From: Alphaproteobacteria bacterium
Lineage (GTDB): Bacteria; Pseudomonadota; Alphaproteobacteria; Sphingomonadales; Sphingomonadaceae
Direction of reading: 5' to 3'
Length of the DNA: 11,217 nucleotides
Assembly (NCBI GenBank): GCA_016650315.1
Contig: JAENVZ010000091.1
Coordinates: 1-11,217, forward strand
Part shown: positions 1 to 6,887 of the stretch, one piece after another
How positions within the stretch are numbered: the stretch's first letter is position 1
Layout: each line of letters opens with the position of its first letter
Made by a program: the position numbers and the translations under genes
Notes under the pieces: model-generated
What the model was told of the DNA's origin: nothing
Databases searched by the model: none
Seen by the model: only the letters and a program-made list of their open reading frames with translations

Positions 1-1
1 C

Positions 2-628
2 GTCTGGACCACCGAACTTAACACGCTCGCCGCCAAGCGTTTTCACGGCACCCCGGCGGCGGTCACCATCGCCCGCGTGCTTGCCATTTGTGTCGAGCTT
101 TCCAGCTTGCATCTGCAAAAATATGACCGGCTGGAAACCCTTCTCGCCGCGCTGCAATTTGGCGATGGCGCAGCGGCGGCGCTGGTGACGGCGGACCCGG
201 CGGGTTTGCGCATCGATACGCCCTTTGCCGCGACGCTTCCCGACAGTCAGCACCTTATTCAGTGGCATATCGGCGACCATGGTTTTGCCATGCATTTGTC
301 GGGCGAAGTGCCCGGACGCATCGCGGCAGCGCTGGCAGAACATGAAATGCGTGCGGTATTATGCCCGGAAGGCATAGGAGAGGTGGATGGCTGGGCTGTG
401 CACGCGGGCGGGCGATCGATCCTGGATGCCGTGGCACACGGCCTCGACTTGCCCGAACACGCTCTCGACGACAGTCGGGCTGTACTGAACGCCTATGGCA
501 ACATGTCGTCGGCCACACTCATGTTCGTTCTGGCTGGAATGCTGGCAGACAAGGTTCCCCGGAAAGGGGTGGCACTGGCCTTTGGTCCCGGACTTGCCGC
601 TGAAGGATTCGGATTTTCAAGGCCGTGA
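2..628 (+). CDS. Type III polyketide synthase (chalcone/stilbene synthase-like), 5' end missing
   Basis: Type III polyketide synthases are homodimeric cytosolic enzymes. They extend an acyl-CoA starter with malonyl-CoA and cyclise the chain to a resorcinol, pyrone or phloroglucinol. Frame 2 is open from the left edge to the TGA at 626-628, about 208 codons against roughly 350-390 for the family, so about 40% of the protein lies outside the window. Visible family signatures are VELSSLHLQ (about 92-118), FGDGAAAALV, a WHIGDHGFAMHLS block, WAVHAGG with the catalytic His (codon 401-403), and YGNMSSAT with the catalytic Asn (codon 500-502). The nucleophilic Cys should lie just before the VELSS segment, and none is seen in the first 25 codons, so it is probably a few codons outside the window. 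A GTG at 77 is only an internal valine codon. The gene overlaps the methyltransferase by 4 nt. The starter unit and product cannot be read from this fragment; an alkylresorcinol or alkylpyrone is a guess. Confidence 0.92.
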   Translation, partial: VWTTELNTLAAKRFHGTPAAVTIARVLAICVELSSLHLQKYDRLETLLAALQFGDGAAAALVTADPAGLRIDTPFAATLPDSQHLIQWHIGDHGFAMHLSGEVPGRIAAALAEHEMRAVLCPEGIGEVDGWAVHAGGRSILDAVAHGLDLPEHALDDSRAVLNAYGNMSSATLMFVLAGMLADKVPRKGVALAFGPGLAAEGFGFSRP

Positions 629-1323
629 CTCGAAACCTCTCCATCCGCGCGTTGGAAGAAGAGCAGATGGACGCGCCCGATCTGCCGGACGCAGATTATG
701 CTGCGGTGCTGCAAGGGCTTGGCCGGGTCAACATCGCTACGCTTGCTGCACGTCCCACACTGGATTTTCTATGCCGCGCAGCACGACGAGATCGGCCCTT
801 TCGGTTGCTGGATGTCGGCTTTGGCGATGGCGGAATGCTGCGCAGCATTTTTCGATGGAGCAGGCGAAACGGCCTGCTGTGCGAACTGACCGGCATTGAC
901 CTGAACCCGCGCAGCGAAGCGGTGGCGCGGACCCTGCACCCGACAGGCGCGCCGATATTCTACCGCACCGGCGACTATGCGGATCTGGCGCATGAACCCT
1001 GGGACTTCATCATCAGCAGTCTGGTCACCCATCATATGAGCGACGTAGAGCGGCAGGCTTTTTTGGTGTTCATGGAGCGACATTCCGCACGTGGCTGGTT
1101 CATCAACGACCTTCATCGTCATGTCCTGGCCTATCGCGGCTTTCCCGTGCTCGCCCGCCTGCTGCGTGTCCATTCCGTCGTGCGCGAAGATGGCCAGCTC
1201 AGCATCGCGCGATCCTTTCGACCGGCGGAATGGCGGGCCATGCTGGCGGAGGCTGACCTGACCAATGTTGCGCGCGTGCGGCGCCATTTTCCTTTTCGAC
1301 TATGCATCGAACGCATCCGCTAA
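625..1323 (+). CDS. Class I SAM-dependent methyltransferase of the type III PKS operon
   Basis: This is probably an O- or C-methyltransferase acting on the polyketide made by the preceding gene. That role is inferred from the operon. The 232-residue protein has SAM-binding motif I, LLDVGFGDGGM, near residues 60-71, an acidic residue ending strand 2 (GIDLNPRS, about 89-96), and a post-motif IISSLVTHHM segment near 129-138. The 3' half contains FINDLHRH and an SFRPAEWRAML segment, which I associate with methyltransferases beside type III PKS genes. The GTG at 625 overlaps the PKS stop as GTGA, which suggests translational coupling. A second possible start is ATG 667 (codon 15), which has a GGAAGAAG purine run just upstream. 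I chose 625 because related proteins, as I recall them, carry sequence before the MDAPDL segment. The gene ends inside the next one, with a 22-nt overlap. Confidence 0.85.
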   Translation: MTRNLSIRALEEEQMDAPDLPDADYAAVLQGLGRVNIATLAARPTLDFLCRAARRDRPFRLLDVGFGDGGMLRSIFRWSRRNGLLCELTGIDLNPRSEAVARTLHPTGAPIFYRTGDYADLAHEPWDFIISSLVTHHMSDVERQAFLVFMERHSARGWFINDLHRHVLAYRGFPVLARLLRVHSVVREDGQLSIARSFRPAEWRAMLAEADLTNVARVRRHFPFRLCIERIR

Positions 1324-2393
1324 TCATCGGCGGAGGTCCGGCTGGCGCTGCCGCTGCGATCCGTCTTGCGCAAGCAGGAGCCGGTTCGACGATTATTGAA
1401 CGGCAGACAATCGTAGGCGACCCGCTATGCGGCGGTTTTCTAAGCTGGCGAACGCTTGAAGTGTTGGAAGCACTCGGCCTGTCGGGTGACGAATTGCAAG
1501 GCCATGAAATCCGCGCGCTGCGAATCTTTGCAGGGCGCCGTATCTATGAACTGCCGCTGCCCGCCCCCGCAAGGGGCGTCTCCCGCAGGCGGCTGGACAG
1601 CCTATTGCTTGCAAAGGCCGAAAGCCTGGGCGCGACCGTGCAGCGCGGCATTGCTATATCCGAATATAGAGCGGGCGAATTACGGTTTGATAATGGAGAA
1701 GTGCTGACACCGAAAAGTCTATTCCTGGCCACCGGCAAGCACGACCTGCGCGGACTGCCGCGCCCAAGGGATGCTGCGGGACGGGACCCCCTGCTGGGCC
1801 TGCGCCTTCGGTTGCCGTCCAGCAACGCCCTGACGGACATACTGGGTGGCCATATTGAAATGCACCTGTTCAAGGGCGGCTATTTGGGAATTGTTCTGCA
1901 AGAGGGAGCAACCGCCAATCTCTGCATGGCGGTGCGCAAAAGCCGCCTCGCCGTCGCCCAGAATAGCCCCGCAACGCTTTTTGCGCAACTGGCGCAGGAT
2001 AGTCCCGCCCTTGCCGAACGGCTGGCAGATATGTCTGACGCACCGCATATCGATGCTATTGGCCGGATTCCCTATGGTTGGCGCGCACGAACGACGCAGC
2101 CGGGCATTTTTCGCCTGGGTGATCAAGCCGGTGTCATTACATCTCTCGCTGGAGAAGGCATTGGCATTGCACTGGCCAGTGCCCAGTGCGCGGTGAACTA
2201 TTGGCGCGACGGTGGCAATACAGCCGCTTCGGCTTATCAGCGCGCTTTTGCCCGCCAACTGCGCCGACCGCTTGCGATCGCGGAACTGGTGGGCCGCCTA
2301 GGCCGGCATCCCGATCTTGCTGCCCTGCCCCTTGCCCTGATCGCTACGATACCCGGCGCGGCAGTCCTGATCGCACGCGCGACGCGGATATAA
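1302..2393 (+). CDS. FAD-dependent oxidoreductase, geranylgeranyl reductase-like
   Basis: This flavoprotein of the p-hydroxybenzoate hydroxylase/geranylgeranyl reductase superfamily probably oxidises or reduces the methylated polyketide. The 363-residue protein starts with a Rossmann dinucleotide-binding motif, LIIGGGPAGAAAAI (residues 7-20). An acidic ribose-binding residue follows at E33-R34, then an ATG-type motif (FLATGKHD, 141-148), and a second FAD-contact motif, GIFRLGDQAGVIT, with G273-D274, followed by AGEGIGIAL. The C-terminus (about 341-358) is hydrophobic and could touch the membrane. No separate NAD(P)H motif is obvious. The ATG at 1302 lies inside the methyltransferase gene, so the two are almost certainly cotranscribed and coupled. 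By analogy with PKS, methyltransferase and FAD hydroxylase operons such as Streptomyces srs, a ring hydroxylation is possible. However, SrsB is a different methyltransferase family, so this is only an analogy. Confidence 0.87.
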   Translation: MHRTHPLIIGGGPAGAAAAIRLAQAGAGSTIIERQTIVGDPLCGGFLSWRTLEVLEALGLSGDELQGHEIRALRIFAGRRIYELPLPAPARGVSRRRLDSLLLAKAESLGATVQRGIAISEYRAGELRFDNGEVLTPKSLFLATGKHDLRGLPRPRDAAGRDPLLGLRLRLPSSNALTDILGGHIEMHLFKGGYLGIVLQEGATANLCMAVRKSRLAVAQNSPATLFAQLAQDSPALAERLADMSDAPHIDAIGRIPYGWRARTTQPGIFRLGDQAGVITSLAGEGIGIALASAQCAVNYWRDGGNTAASAYQRAFARQLRRPLAIAELVGRLGRHPDLAALPLALIATIPGAAVLIARATRI

Positions 2394-2400
2394 CAGAATA

Positions 2401-2429
2401 TTGATCCAGAGGCGTTACGACACCATATT
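2401..2429 (+). promoter_or_regulatory. Possible sigma-70-like promoter before msrB
   Basis: The 42-nt gap between the FAD oxidoreductase stop and msrB contains TTGATC (2401-2406) and CATATT (2424-2429), separated by 17 nt. This resembles a -35/-10 pair with ideal spacing. Transcription would begin near 2435-2437, at or next to the ATG at 2436, which also has no Shine-Dalgarno sequence. Such hexamers arise often by chance, so this is a weak call. Confidence 0.25.
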
Positions 2430-2435
2430 CGTGCG

Positions 2436-2840
2436 ATGAAAAAGAAGATTCTCTCCGACCTCGAGTGGAAAGCCCGGCTGACCCCTGAGCAATATCATGT
2501 CCTGCGCGAAGCGGGCACCGAGCGCGCCTTCACCGGGAAATATTATCATAACGAAGCCGATGGCCGCTATTTTTGCGCGGGTTGCGGTGCGGAACTGTTC
2601 GACAGTGGCGAGAAATATGACAGCGGCTCGGGATGGCCCAGCTTCACCGCACCCGTCGATGGCGAAGCGGTCATCGAACATGTCGATGCAAGCCACGGGA
2701 TGCGCCGGGTGGAGATACGCTGTGCCAGTTGTGAGGGGCATCTGGGCCATGTCTTTCCCGATGGTCCGGGCATCACGGGCTTGCGCTATTGCATGAACAG
2801 CGCGTCGCTGGATTTCAAACCGCATGGCGAAGACGAATAA
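2436..2840 (+). CDS. msrB: Peptide-methionine (R)-S-oxide reductase MsrB
   Basis: MsrB reduces methionine-R-sulfoxide in oxidised proteins, usually with thioredoxin as reductant. It is a cytosolic repair enzyme here, since no signal peptide is visible. The 134-residue protein has the normal length for a single-domain MsrB and shows the whole signature: the zinc-binding pairs C47/C50 (CAGC) and C96/C99 (CASC), SGWPSF (65-70), [11 protein letters not shown] (101-111), and the catalytic Cys C119 in RYCMNSASL. These are the only five cysteines. The position that in E. coli MsrB reads SGCGWPSF, holding the resolving Cys, reads SGSGWPSF here. The Xanthomonas-type alternative near residue 31 is also not Cys. 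The protein may therefore work as a one-Cys enzyme. No clear ribosome binding site precedes the ATG. The gene sits alone between the PKS operon and the penicillin-binding protein gene. Confidence 0.96.
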   Translation: MKKKILSDLEWKARLTPEQYHVLREAGTERAFTGKYYHNEADGRYFCAGCGAELFDSGEKYDSGSGWPSFTAPVDGEAVIEHVDASHGMRRVEIRCASCEGHLGHVFPDGPGITGLRYCMNSASLDFKPHGEDE

Positions 2841-2890
2841 AGCTTCATCCAAAATCCCTGCCGTTCATCATTGGTAAAGCCGCAAAGCGC

Positions 2891-2919
2891 TTGTAGGCTG
2901 AGCTGACAGCGCGTAATCG
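2891..2919 (+). promoter_or_regulatory. Possible promoter before the penicillin-binding protein gene
   Basis: The 88-nt gap after msrB contains TTGTAG (2891-2896) and TAATCG (2914-2919) with a 17-nt spacer, a passable -35/-10 pair. The predicted start would be only a few bases before the ATG at 2929, leaving little room for a ribosome binding site. I see no convincing msrB terminator in this gap. Confidence 0.2.
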
Positions 2920-2928
2920 AGCACATAG

Positions 2929-5058
2929 ATGGCAAAATCAAACAAGACACAATCGCAGGAACGAATGCGCAGGATCGCAAAGCGTATTCTTCAGGTCGGA
3001 TTGTTCACAGGGATTGCTGGCGTCATTGCGCTGGTCGTGGCGGTCGCTGTGGCGATGTCGTCCCTACCCAGTTACGAAGCCATGAAATCCTCACCCAATG
3101 GGCAAATGATCCGCGTCCATGCGACCGACGGCTCCGTCATCGTATCCCTTGGCCCCAGCTTCGGCAAATGGCTGTCCTATAATCAGATTCCGAAAATCAT
3201 GGTCGATGCCATGGTGTCTGTCGAGGACAAGCGCTATTATATGCACCCCGGCGTCGATCCCATCGGCCTGACCCGCGCAACCTGGCTCGCCGTTGTCCAT
3301 CGCGGCACCGGTCGACGGATGCAGGGCGCATCGACCATCACGCAGCAGGTGGCCCGCAATATATTCCTGAACAACAGCTACAGTTATGGGCGCAAGGCGC
3401 GGGAAATAATTCTGGCGATGGCGCTGGAGCGTAAATTCTCCAAGCAGCAGATCCTGGAACTCTACCTGAACAAGGTCTATTTTGGCGGCGGCGCTTATGG
3501 AATCGATGCCGCCAGCCGCAAATTTTTCGGCCACCCCGCAACTGAACTCAGCCTTGGTGAAGCGGCTATCGTCGCTGGCCTTGTCAAGGCACCGTCGCGC
3601 TATGCGCCAACCGCCGATGCGGAGGCCGCCATCGGACGGGCAGGGGTCGTCCTTGACGTCATGGAGGAAAATGGCGCGATCACATCGGCACAAGCTGCGG
3701 CGGCCAAGCCTGAAGATATTGCCTTGGCCCCCGAAGCACCGCAGAACAGCGTGCGCTATTTCACGGACTGGGCATTGCCGCAGCTTGACACATTGATCGA
3801 CGACACGACGCAGCCGCTGGACGTGTGGACTACGATCGATCTGAAGATGCAACGCGCCGCGACACTGGCCCTGCGCAATAACGCTCCTGCCGGAACGCAG
3901 GGCGCGCTGGTGTCGCTTGACCGCGACGGGGCCGTGCGCGCGATGGTTGGCGGTCTGGATTATGTCAGTTCCAATTATAATCGCGCAACACAGGCCGAGC
4001 GCCAGCCCGGTTCAGCCTTCAAGCTGTTTGTCTATCTGGCTGCGCTGGAGGCTGGTTTTACCCCCGATACGGCTGTCGTGGACGAACCGGTTGATATTAA
4101 CGGCTGGCAACCGCGCAACAATTCCCGCCATTTCAACGGGCAAATCGACGTGCGCACCGCCTTTGCCTATTCGATCAACACGATCGCCGCGAAATTGGGT
4201 GTTGAAGTCGGGTTTTCCGCCGTTGCCGACATGGCTCGCCGCTTTGGCATAACCACGCCGATCAATACCCATCCGTCCATGGTGCTTGGCACATCGGACG
4301 TCCGGTTGATCGACATGACCCGCGCCTTTGCGTCGGTCGGCCGCAAGGGCGTGGCTGTCATTCCCTATGGCATAACCAAGGTGACCACCGCCGAGGGCGA
4401 TCTGCTATACGAGCATCAGGACGACACCAGCCGGGTTCTGGTCGCGCCTTGGGTTGCAGCAGGCATGACCGACCTGTTGCAGACAGCAGTCAACACCGGC
4501 ACAGGCCGCGCCGCGCAGATCGGCCGACCGGTCGCAGGCAAAACCGGCACCACCAGCAGCAACAAGGATGGCTGGTTTCTCGGCTTTTCCAGCGGCATCA
4601 CGACTGGCGTTTGGATGGGCCGCGACGATGCGCGCACTGTCGGCGGTTTGCAGGGGGGAAGGGCGCCTGCCCGGGCCTTCGCCCAATATATGCAGGTCGC
4701 GGTCGCCAAGCGGCCTACGGAAGAATTCGACACCGCGCTCAAACTGCCCGAATGGCAATTGGAACCCGATGACGAGGCCTATTTCGGCGCTCCTGATAAC
4801 GGCATGTATGTTGACGATAATGGGATGCCGCTGGAAACCCTGCCGAACGATGGAATAGTCGGCGCAGACCCCTCAGCCCCAGACGAAACCGCTCCCGGCG
4901 GCACTCCGGCATCGCCCCGGCTCGACCAGAAATGGATCGACGAAGTGCTTGGCCGTGAGGGTGGTAAAGGGACGCCTCCATCGCCCGCACCTCCTGCACC
5001 CCGTACCAATCCTCAACGCCAACCACCAACAGCGCCGCAGGGCCGGCCCCCGCAATAA
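2929..5058 (+). CDS. Class A penicillin-binding protein (PBP1A-like transglycosylase/transpeptidase)
   Basis: This bifunctional peptidoglycan synthase polymerises lipid II and cross-links stem peptides in the periplasm, anchored by one N-terminal membrane segment. The 709-residue protein has a basic cytoplasmic tail, then a hydrophobic helix at about 23-43. The GT51 glycosyltransferase domain (about 60-230) carries the catalytic Glu E99 in VSVEDKRYY, the QGASTITQQVARN motif (132-144), and RKAREIILAMALE followed by ILELYLNKVYFG. The transpeptidase domain (about 295-600) carries S362-x-x-K365 (GSAFK), S415-I-N417 and K538-T-G540. All catalytic motifs are intact. The protein is shorter than E. 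coli PBP1a (about 850 residues), so it probably lacks the large inserted accessory domain. After about 640 the tail is acidic, then rich in proline and likely disordered. The gene name mrcA would fit loosely; I leave it blank because alphaproteobacteria have several paralogues. It converges with the ygjP-like gene. Confidence 0.94.
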   Translation: MAKSNKTQSQERMRRIAKRILQVGLFTGIAGVIALVVAVAVAMSSLPSYEAMKSSPNGQMIRVHATDGSVIVSLGPSFGKWLSYNQIPKIMVDAMVSVEDKRYYMHPGVDPIGLTRATWLAVVHRGTGRRMQGASTITQQVARNIFLNNSYSYGRKAREIILAMALERKFSKQQILELYLNKVYFGGGAYGIDAASRKFFGHPATELSLGEAAIVAGLVKAPSRYAPTADAEAAIGRAGVVLDVMEENGAITSAQAAAAKPEDIALAPEAPQNSVRYFTDWALPQLDTLIDDTTQPLDVWTTIDLKMQRAATLALRNNAPAGTQGALVSLDRDGAVRAMVGGLDYVSSNYNRATQAERQPGSAFKLFVYLAALEAGFTPDTAVVDEPVDINGWQPRNNSRHFNGQIDVRTAFAYSINTIAAKLGVEVGFSAVADMARRFGITTPINTHPSMVLGTSDVRLIDMTRAFASVGRKGVAVIPYGITKVTTAEGDLLYEHQDDTSRVLVAPWVAAGMTDLLQTAVNTGTGRAAQIGRPVAGKTGTTSSNKDGWFLGFSSGITTGVWMGRDDARTVGGLQGGRAPARAFAQYMQVAVAKRPTEEFDTALKLPEWQLEPDDEAYFGAPDNGMYVDDNGMPLETLPNDGIVGADPSAPDETAPGGTPASPRLDQKWIDEVLGREGGKGTPPSPAPPAPRTNPQRQPPTAPQGRPPQ

Positions 5059-5067
5059 AGTACCCCT

Positions 5068-5796
5068 TCACCCGCCAATACGGTGCAGCATCGCGCCATG
5101 TTCACGAAGCCAGCGGCGTGCAGGGGCCGGATCCTCACCATAGATTTGTGCATGGCGGGCATGAAAGGCGGGGCTATGGTCCATATGCGCCAGATGCGCG
5201 ACTTCATGGGCCACGGTCGCTTGCCGCACGAAGACGGGAGCACAGATCAGCCGCCAGCTATACCGGATATTGCCGCTGGCGGCGCAACTGCCCCAGCGTG
5301 AACGGGGATCGCCAACCGAAACCTGACCAAGGCGCAGCCCTGCGCGCGCGGCGTAGACCTCCGTTTCATGCGTCAGCTTTTTCCGCGCCTCTTCACGAAG
5401 CCAACGCAGGATCCGGGGCGAAATGCTCGATTGAGAACCACCCACTATTAGACAATCGCCATCATGCACCGCGCGGCGAGGGGCGGTGGGCGACCAGTCG
5501 ATCCGCACATCTCGCCCTTCGAAGGGAAAAACCGCGCCTTGCGTCAAGTCAATCTTGCCGGGCGCCGCTGCCAATTGTCCTTCCAGCCAGACATGTTGCT
5601 CAGCCACCCATTTAAGCGCCTTGCGCAGGCTGGCCTTGGGGGGAAGGCCAAGACGGATTTCCTGCTTGGCTGGATCGACGGACAGCCGGAACGATCGCGT
5701 GCGGACATGACGCCGCACGCGCAACGGATAATCGACTCCTCCGACAGTCAACCGGTCGTCAGAGCTCTCTTTCGACCACATGATGTTCCAGATCAC
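5068..5796 (-). CDS. YgjP-like zinc metallopeptidase-fold protein (DUF45, SprT/WLM-like)
   Basis: This protein is probably a zinc-dependent hydrolase of the YgjP/DUF45 family, whose substrate is not firmly known. The 242-residue protein lacks a signal peptide. Its N-terminal half is beta-rich and basic (RVRRHVRTRSFRLSV, about 26-40), and the C-terminal half has the family's DPRSRWGSC segment (163-171) followed by the metal motif H197-E-V-A-H201. The third ligand is probably H207, in the MDHS segment that matches the family's NHS pattern. The ATG at 5796 overlaps the preceding ycgN-like gene by 38 nt. An in-frame ATG at 5781 (codon 6) would shorten the overlap to 23 nt and is an equally likely start. 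It is the last gene of the sco operon. Its stop lies 9 nt from the stop of the convergent penicillin-binding protein gene. Confidence 0.88.
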   Translation of the reverse strand: MIWNIMWSKESSDDRLTVGGVDYPLRVRRHVRTRSFRLSVDPAKQEIRLGLPPKASLRKALKWVAEQHVWLEGQLAAAPGKIDLTQGAVFPFEGRDVRIDWSPTAPRRAVHDGDCLIVGGSQSSISPRILRWLREEARKKLTHETEVYAARAGLRLGQVSVGDPRSRWGSCAASGNIRYSWRLICAPVFVRQATVAHEVAHLAHMDHSPAFHARHAQIYGEDPAPARRWLREHGAMLHRIGG

Positions 5797-6190
5797 CCGC
5801 CTGCGTCTCCGATATGGTCCATCCGCGAATCGACTGACCCGCGCGATGCACCGCTTCCCGGTCGCCGCAGATCAGATAATGCCAGTCAGGCAGCGGCTTG
5901 TCCGCAGCGCGCAATTTATAGGCGCAGCTTTCGGGTAACCACGCAATATCCTTCAACATGGGCAGCGTAAGGCGCAGGCAATCGGGAACAAACGCCTTTC
6001 GGCGACGATAATCGGTGCATTGCGCGCTGTGCCGGTCAAGCAGCTTGCAGGCGACATTGGTGGGATAGATGCGGCCGGTATCCTCATCCTCAATCTTGTG
6101 CAGGCAGCATTTGCCGCAGCCGTCGCACAGCGCCTCCCAATCTGCCCGGTCAAGCTCCTTGAGCGGCCGTTCCCAGAAGGGCGTGTTCAT
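5759..6190 (-). CDS. YcgN family cysteine-cluster protein (UPF0260)
   Basis: This member of the YcgN/UPF0260 family has no established biochemical role. The conserved cysteines suggest it binds a metal or an iron-sulfur cluster. The 143-residue protein begins with the family hallmark FWE (residues 5-7) and the cluster C22-x-x-C25-x-x-C28-C29, in an LCDGCGKCC segment, followed by conserved C48, C58, C71, C89 and C108. PTNVACKLLD and WLPESCAYKL are typical of the family. The length is normal and no key cysteine appears lost. The ATG at 6190 overlaps the TGA of the sco gene as ATGA, so translation is probably coupled. Family placement is strong, function is open. Confidence 0.93.
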   Translation of the reverse strand: MNTPFWERPLKELDRADWEALCDGCGKCCLHKIEDEDTGRIYPTNVACKLLDRHSAQCTDYRRRKAFVPDCLRLTLPMLKDIAWLPESCAYKLRAADKPLPDWHYLICGDREAVHRAGQSIRGWTISETQAGDLEHHVVEREL

Positions 6191-6831
6191 TTCACCCAGC
6201 GGTCAAGTTCGGTCGCCACTGCTTGCGGCGATCCTTCGTCCGCATCGGTGCCGGGTTGGTCGGTGGGCAGGATGGCGATGGACTTGCCATCCGGTCCCAT
6301 TAGATAGGGCGAGCGACTGTGATTGACCAGATAATCGCTGGCCCCACTCTTATCGTCCTTTGCATAATAGACGGCAAATTCCTTTGCGACCTTGGCAACC
6401 TCATCAGGCGTGCCGGTAAGTCCTATGAGTTTGGGGTCGAACGCGGAAACATAGTTTTTCAGCACCGACTCCGTATCACGGTCAGGATCGATCGTAATGA
6501 ATATCGGCTGCACTTTCGCTGCGCGCGCGGGGTCCTGCTTTGCGAACAGGCGATAGCCCTGCATCAGTTTCTGCAGGTCGAGCGGACAGATATCCGGGCA
6601 ATAGCTGTAACCGAAATACATCATCCGGTACTGGCCATCGAAATCACTATAGGAAACTTTCACGCCGTCCTGGTTGGTCAGGGTGAACGGTCCGCCAATG
6701 CTGGCTCCAGCCAATGGCGCTTCACCTTGTTGCGTCTCCCCTTCCTGTGAGCTGCTGTTACAGGCTGCAAGCGACAAGGCGGCGAGAAAGGCGATCGAAA
6801 GACAGGCTTTGTTCATGGCGTAGCCAGCCAT
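6187..6831 (-). CDS. SCO1/SenC family copper chaperone, lipoprotein
   Basis: SCO proteins have a thioredoxin fold, bind copper and help assemble the CuA centre of cytochrome c oxidase; some act as thiol reductants. The 214-residue protein has a lipoprotein signal with lipobox LAAC (lipidated Cys C24), a short polar linker, and an SCO domain from about 43. The copper ligands are present: C78 and C82 in YCPDICP, and H171 in LVNHS. TIDPDRDT (113-120) is also typical. It should be anchored to the periplasmic side of the inner membrane, because the residue after Cys is Asn, not the Asp usually linked to retention in E. coli; sorting rules in this lineage may differ. ATG 6831 is used. ATG 6816 (codon 6) gives an equally good signal peptide, and neither has a clear ribosome binding site. 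It heads a three-gene operon and is not beside cytochrome oxidase genes in this window. Confidence 0.93.
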   Translation of the reverse strand: MAGYAMNKACLSIAFLAALSLAACNSSSQEGETQQGEAPLAGASIGGPFTLTNQDGVKVSYSDFDGQYRMMYFGYSYCPDICPLDLQKLMQGYRLFAKQDPARAAKVQPIFITIDPDRDTESVLKNYVSAFDPKLIGLTGTPDEVAKVAKEFAVYYAKDDKSGASDYLVNHSRSPYLMGPDGKSIAILPTDQPGTDADEGSPQAVATELDRWVK

Positions 6832-6887
6832 GCCTTGCTAAGGATAGAAATTCAATCACTTCCGACGAATGAACAGGGTGGCAAGAC
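6832..6887. promoter_or_regulatory. Shared divergent promoter region of the sco operon and the ankyrin gene
   Basis: These 56 nt separate the divergent starts of the SCO lipoprotein gene (minus) and the ankyrin-repeat gene (plus). Both must be transcribed from here or from inside the other gene's 5' end. I cannot pick a convincing -35/-10 pair on either strand. The spacing means promoter sequences and any operator would overlap or be shared. Confidence 0.5.

Noticed and set aside
2..100. Apparent loss of the catalytic Cys region of the type III PKS
   Set aside because: By spacing to the VELSS segment, the Cys is expected at or just left of the window edge, so its absence is explained by truncation of the window, not by a deletion.
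769..2258. Minus-strand open frames of 172 and 179 codons (769-1287 and 1719-2258)
   Set aside because: Both are antisense to the conserved methyltransferase and FAD oxidoreductase genes and show no family features.
3091..3852. Long minus-strand open frame of 253 codons inside the penicillin-binding protein gene
   Set aside because: It is antisense to the conserved GT51 domain, has no recognisable domain, and is explained by codon bias in GC-rich DNA.
5059..5067. Bidirectional terminator between the convergent penicillin-binding protein and ygjP-like genes
   Set aside because: Only 9 nt separate the stops and no inverted repeat is evident there. Any terminator would lie within the opposing gene.
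5464..5970. Plus-strand open frame of 168 codons
   Set aside because: It is antisense to the ygjP-like and ycgN-like genes, whose HEVAH and cysteine motifs show the real strand.
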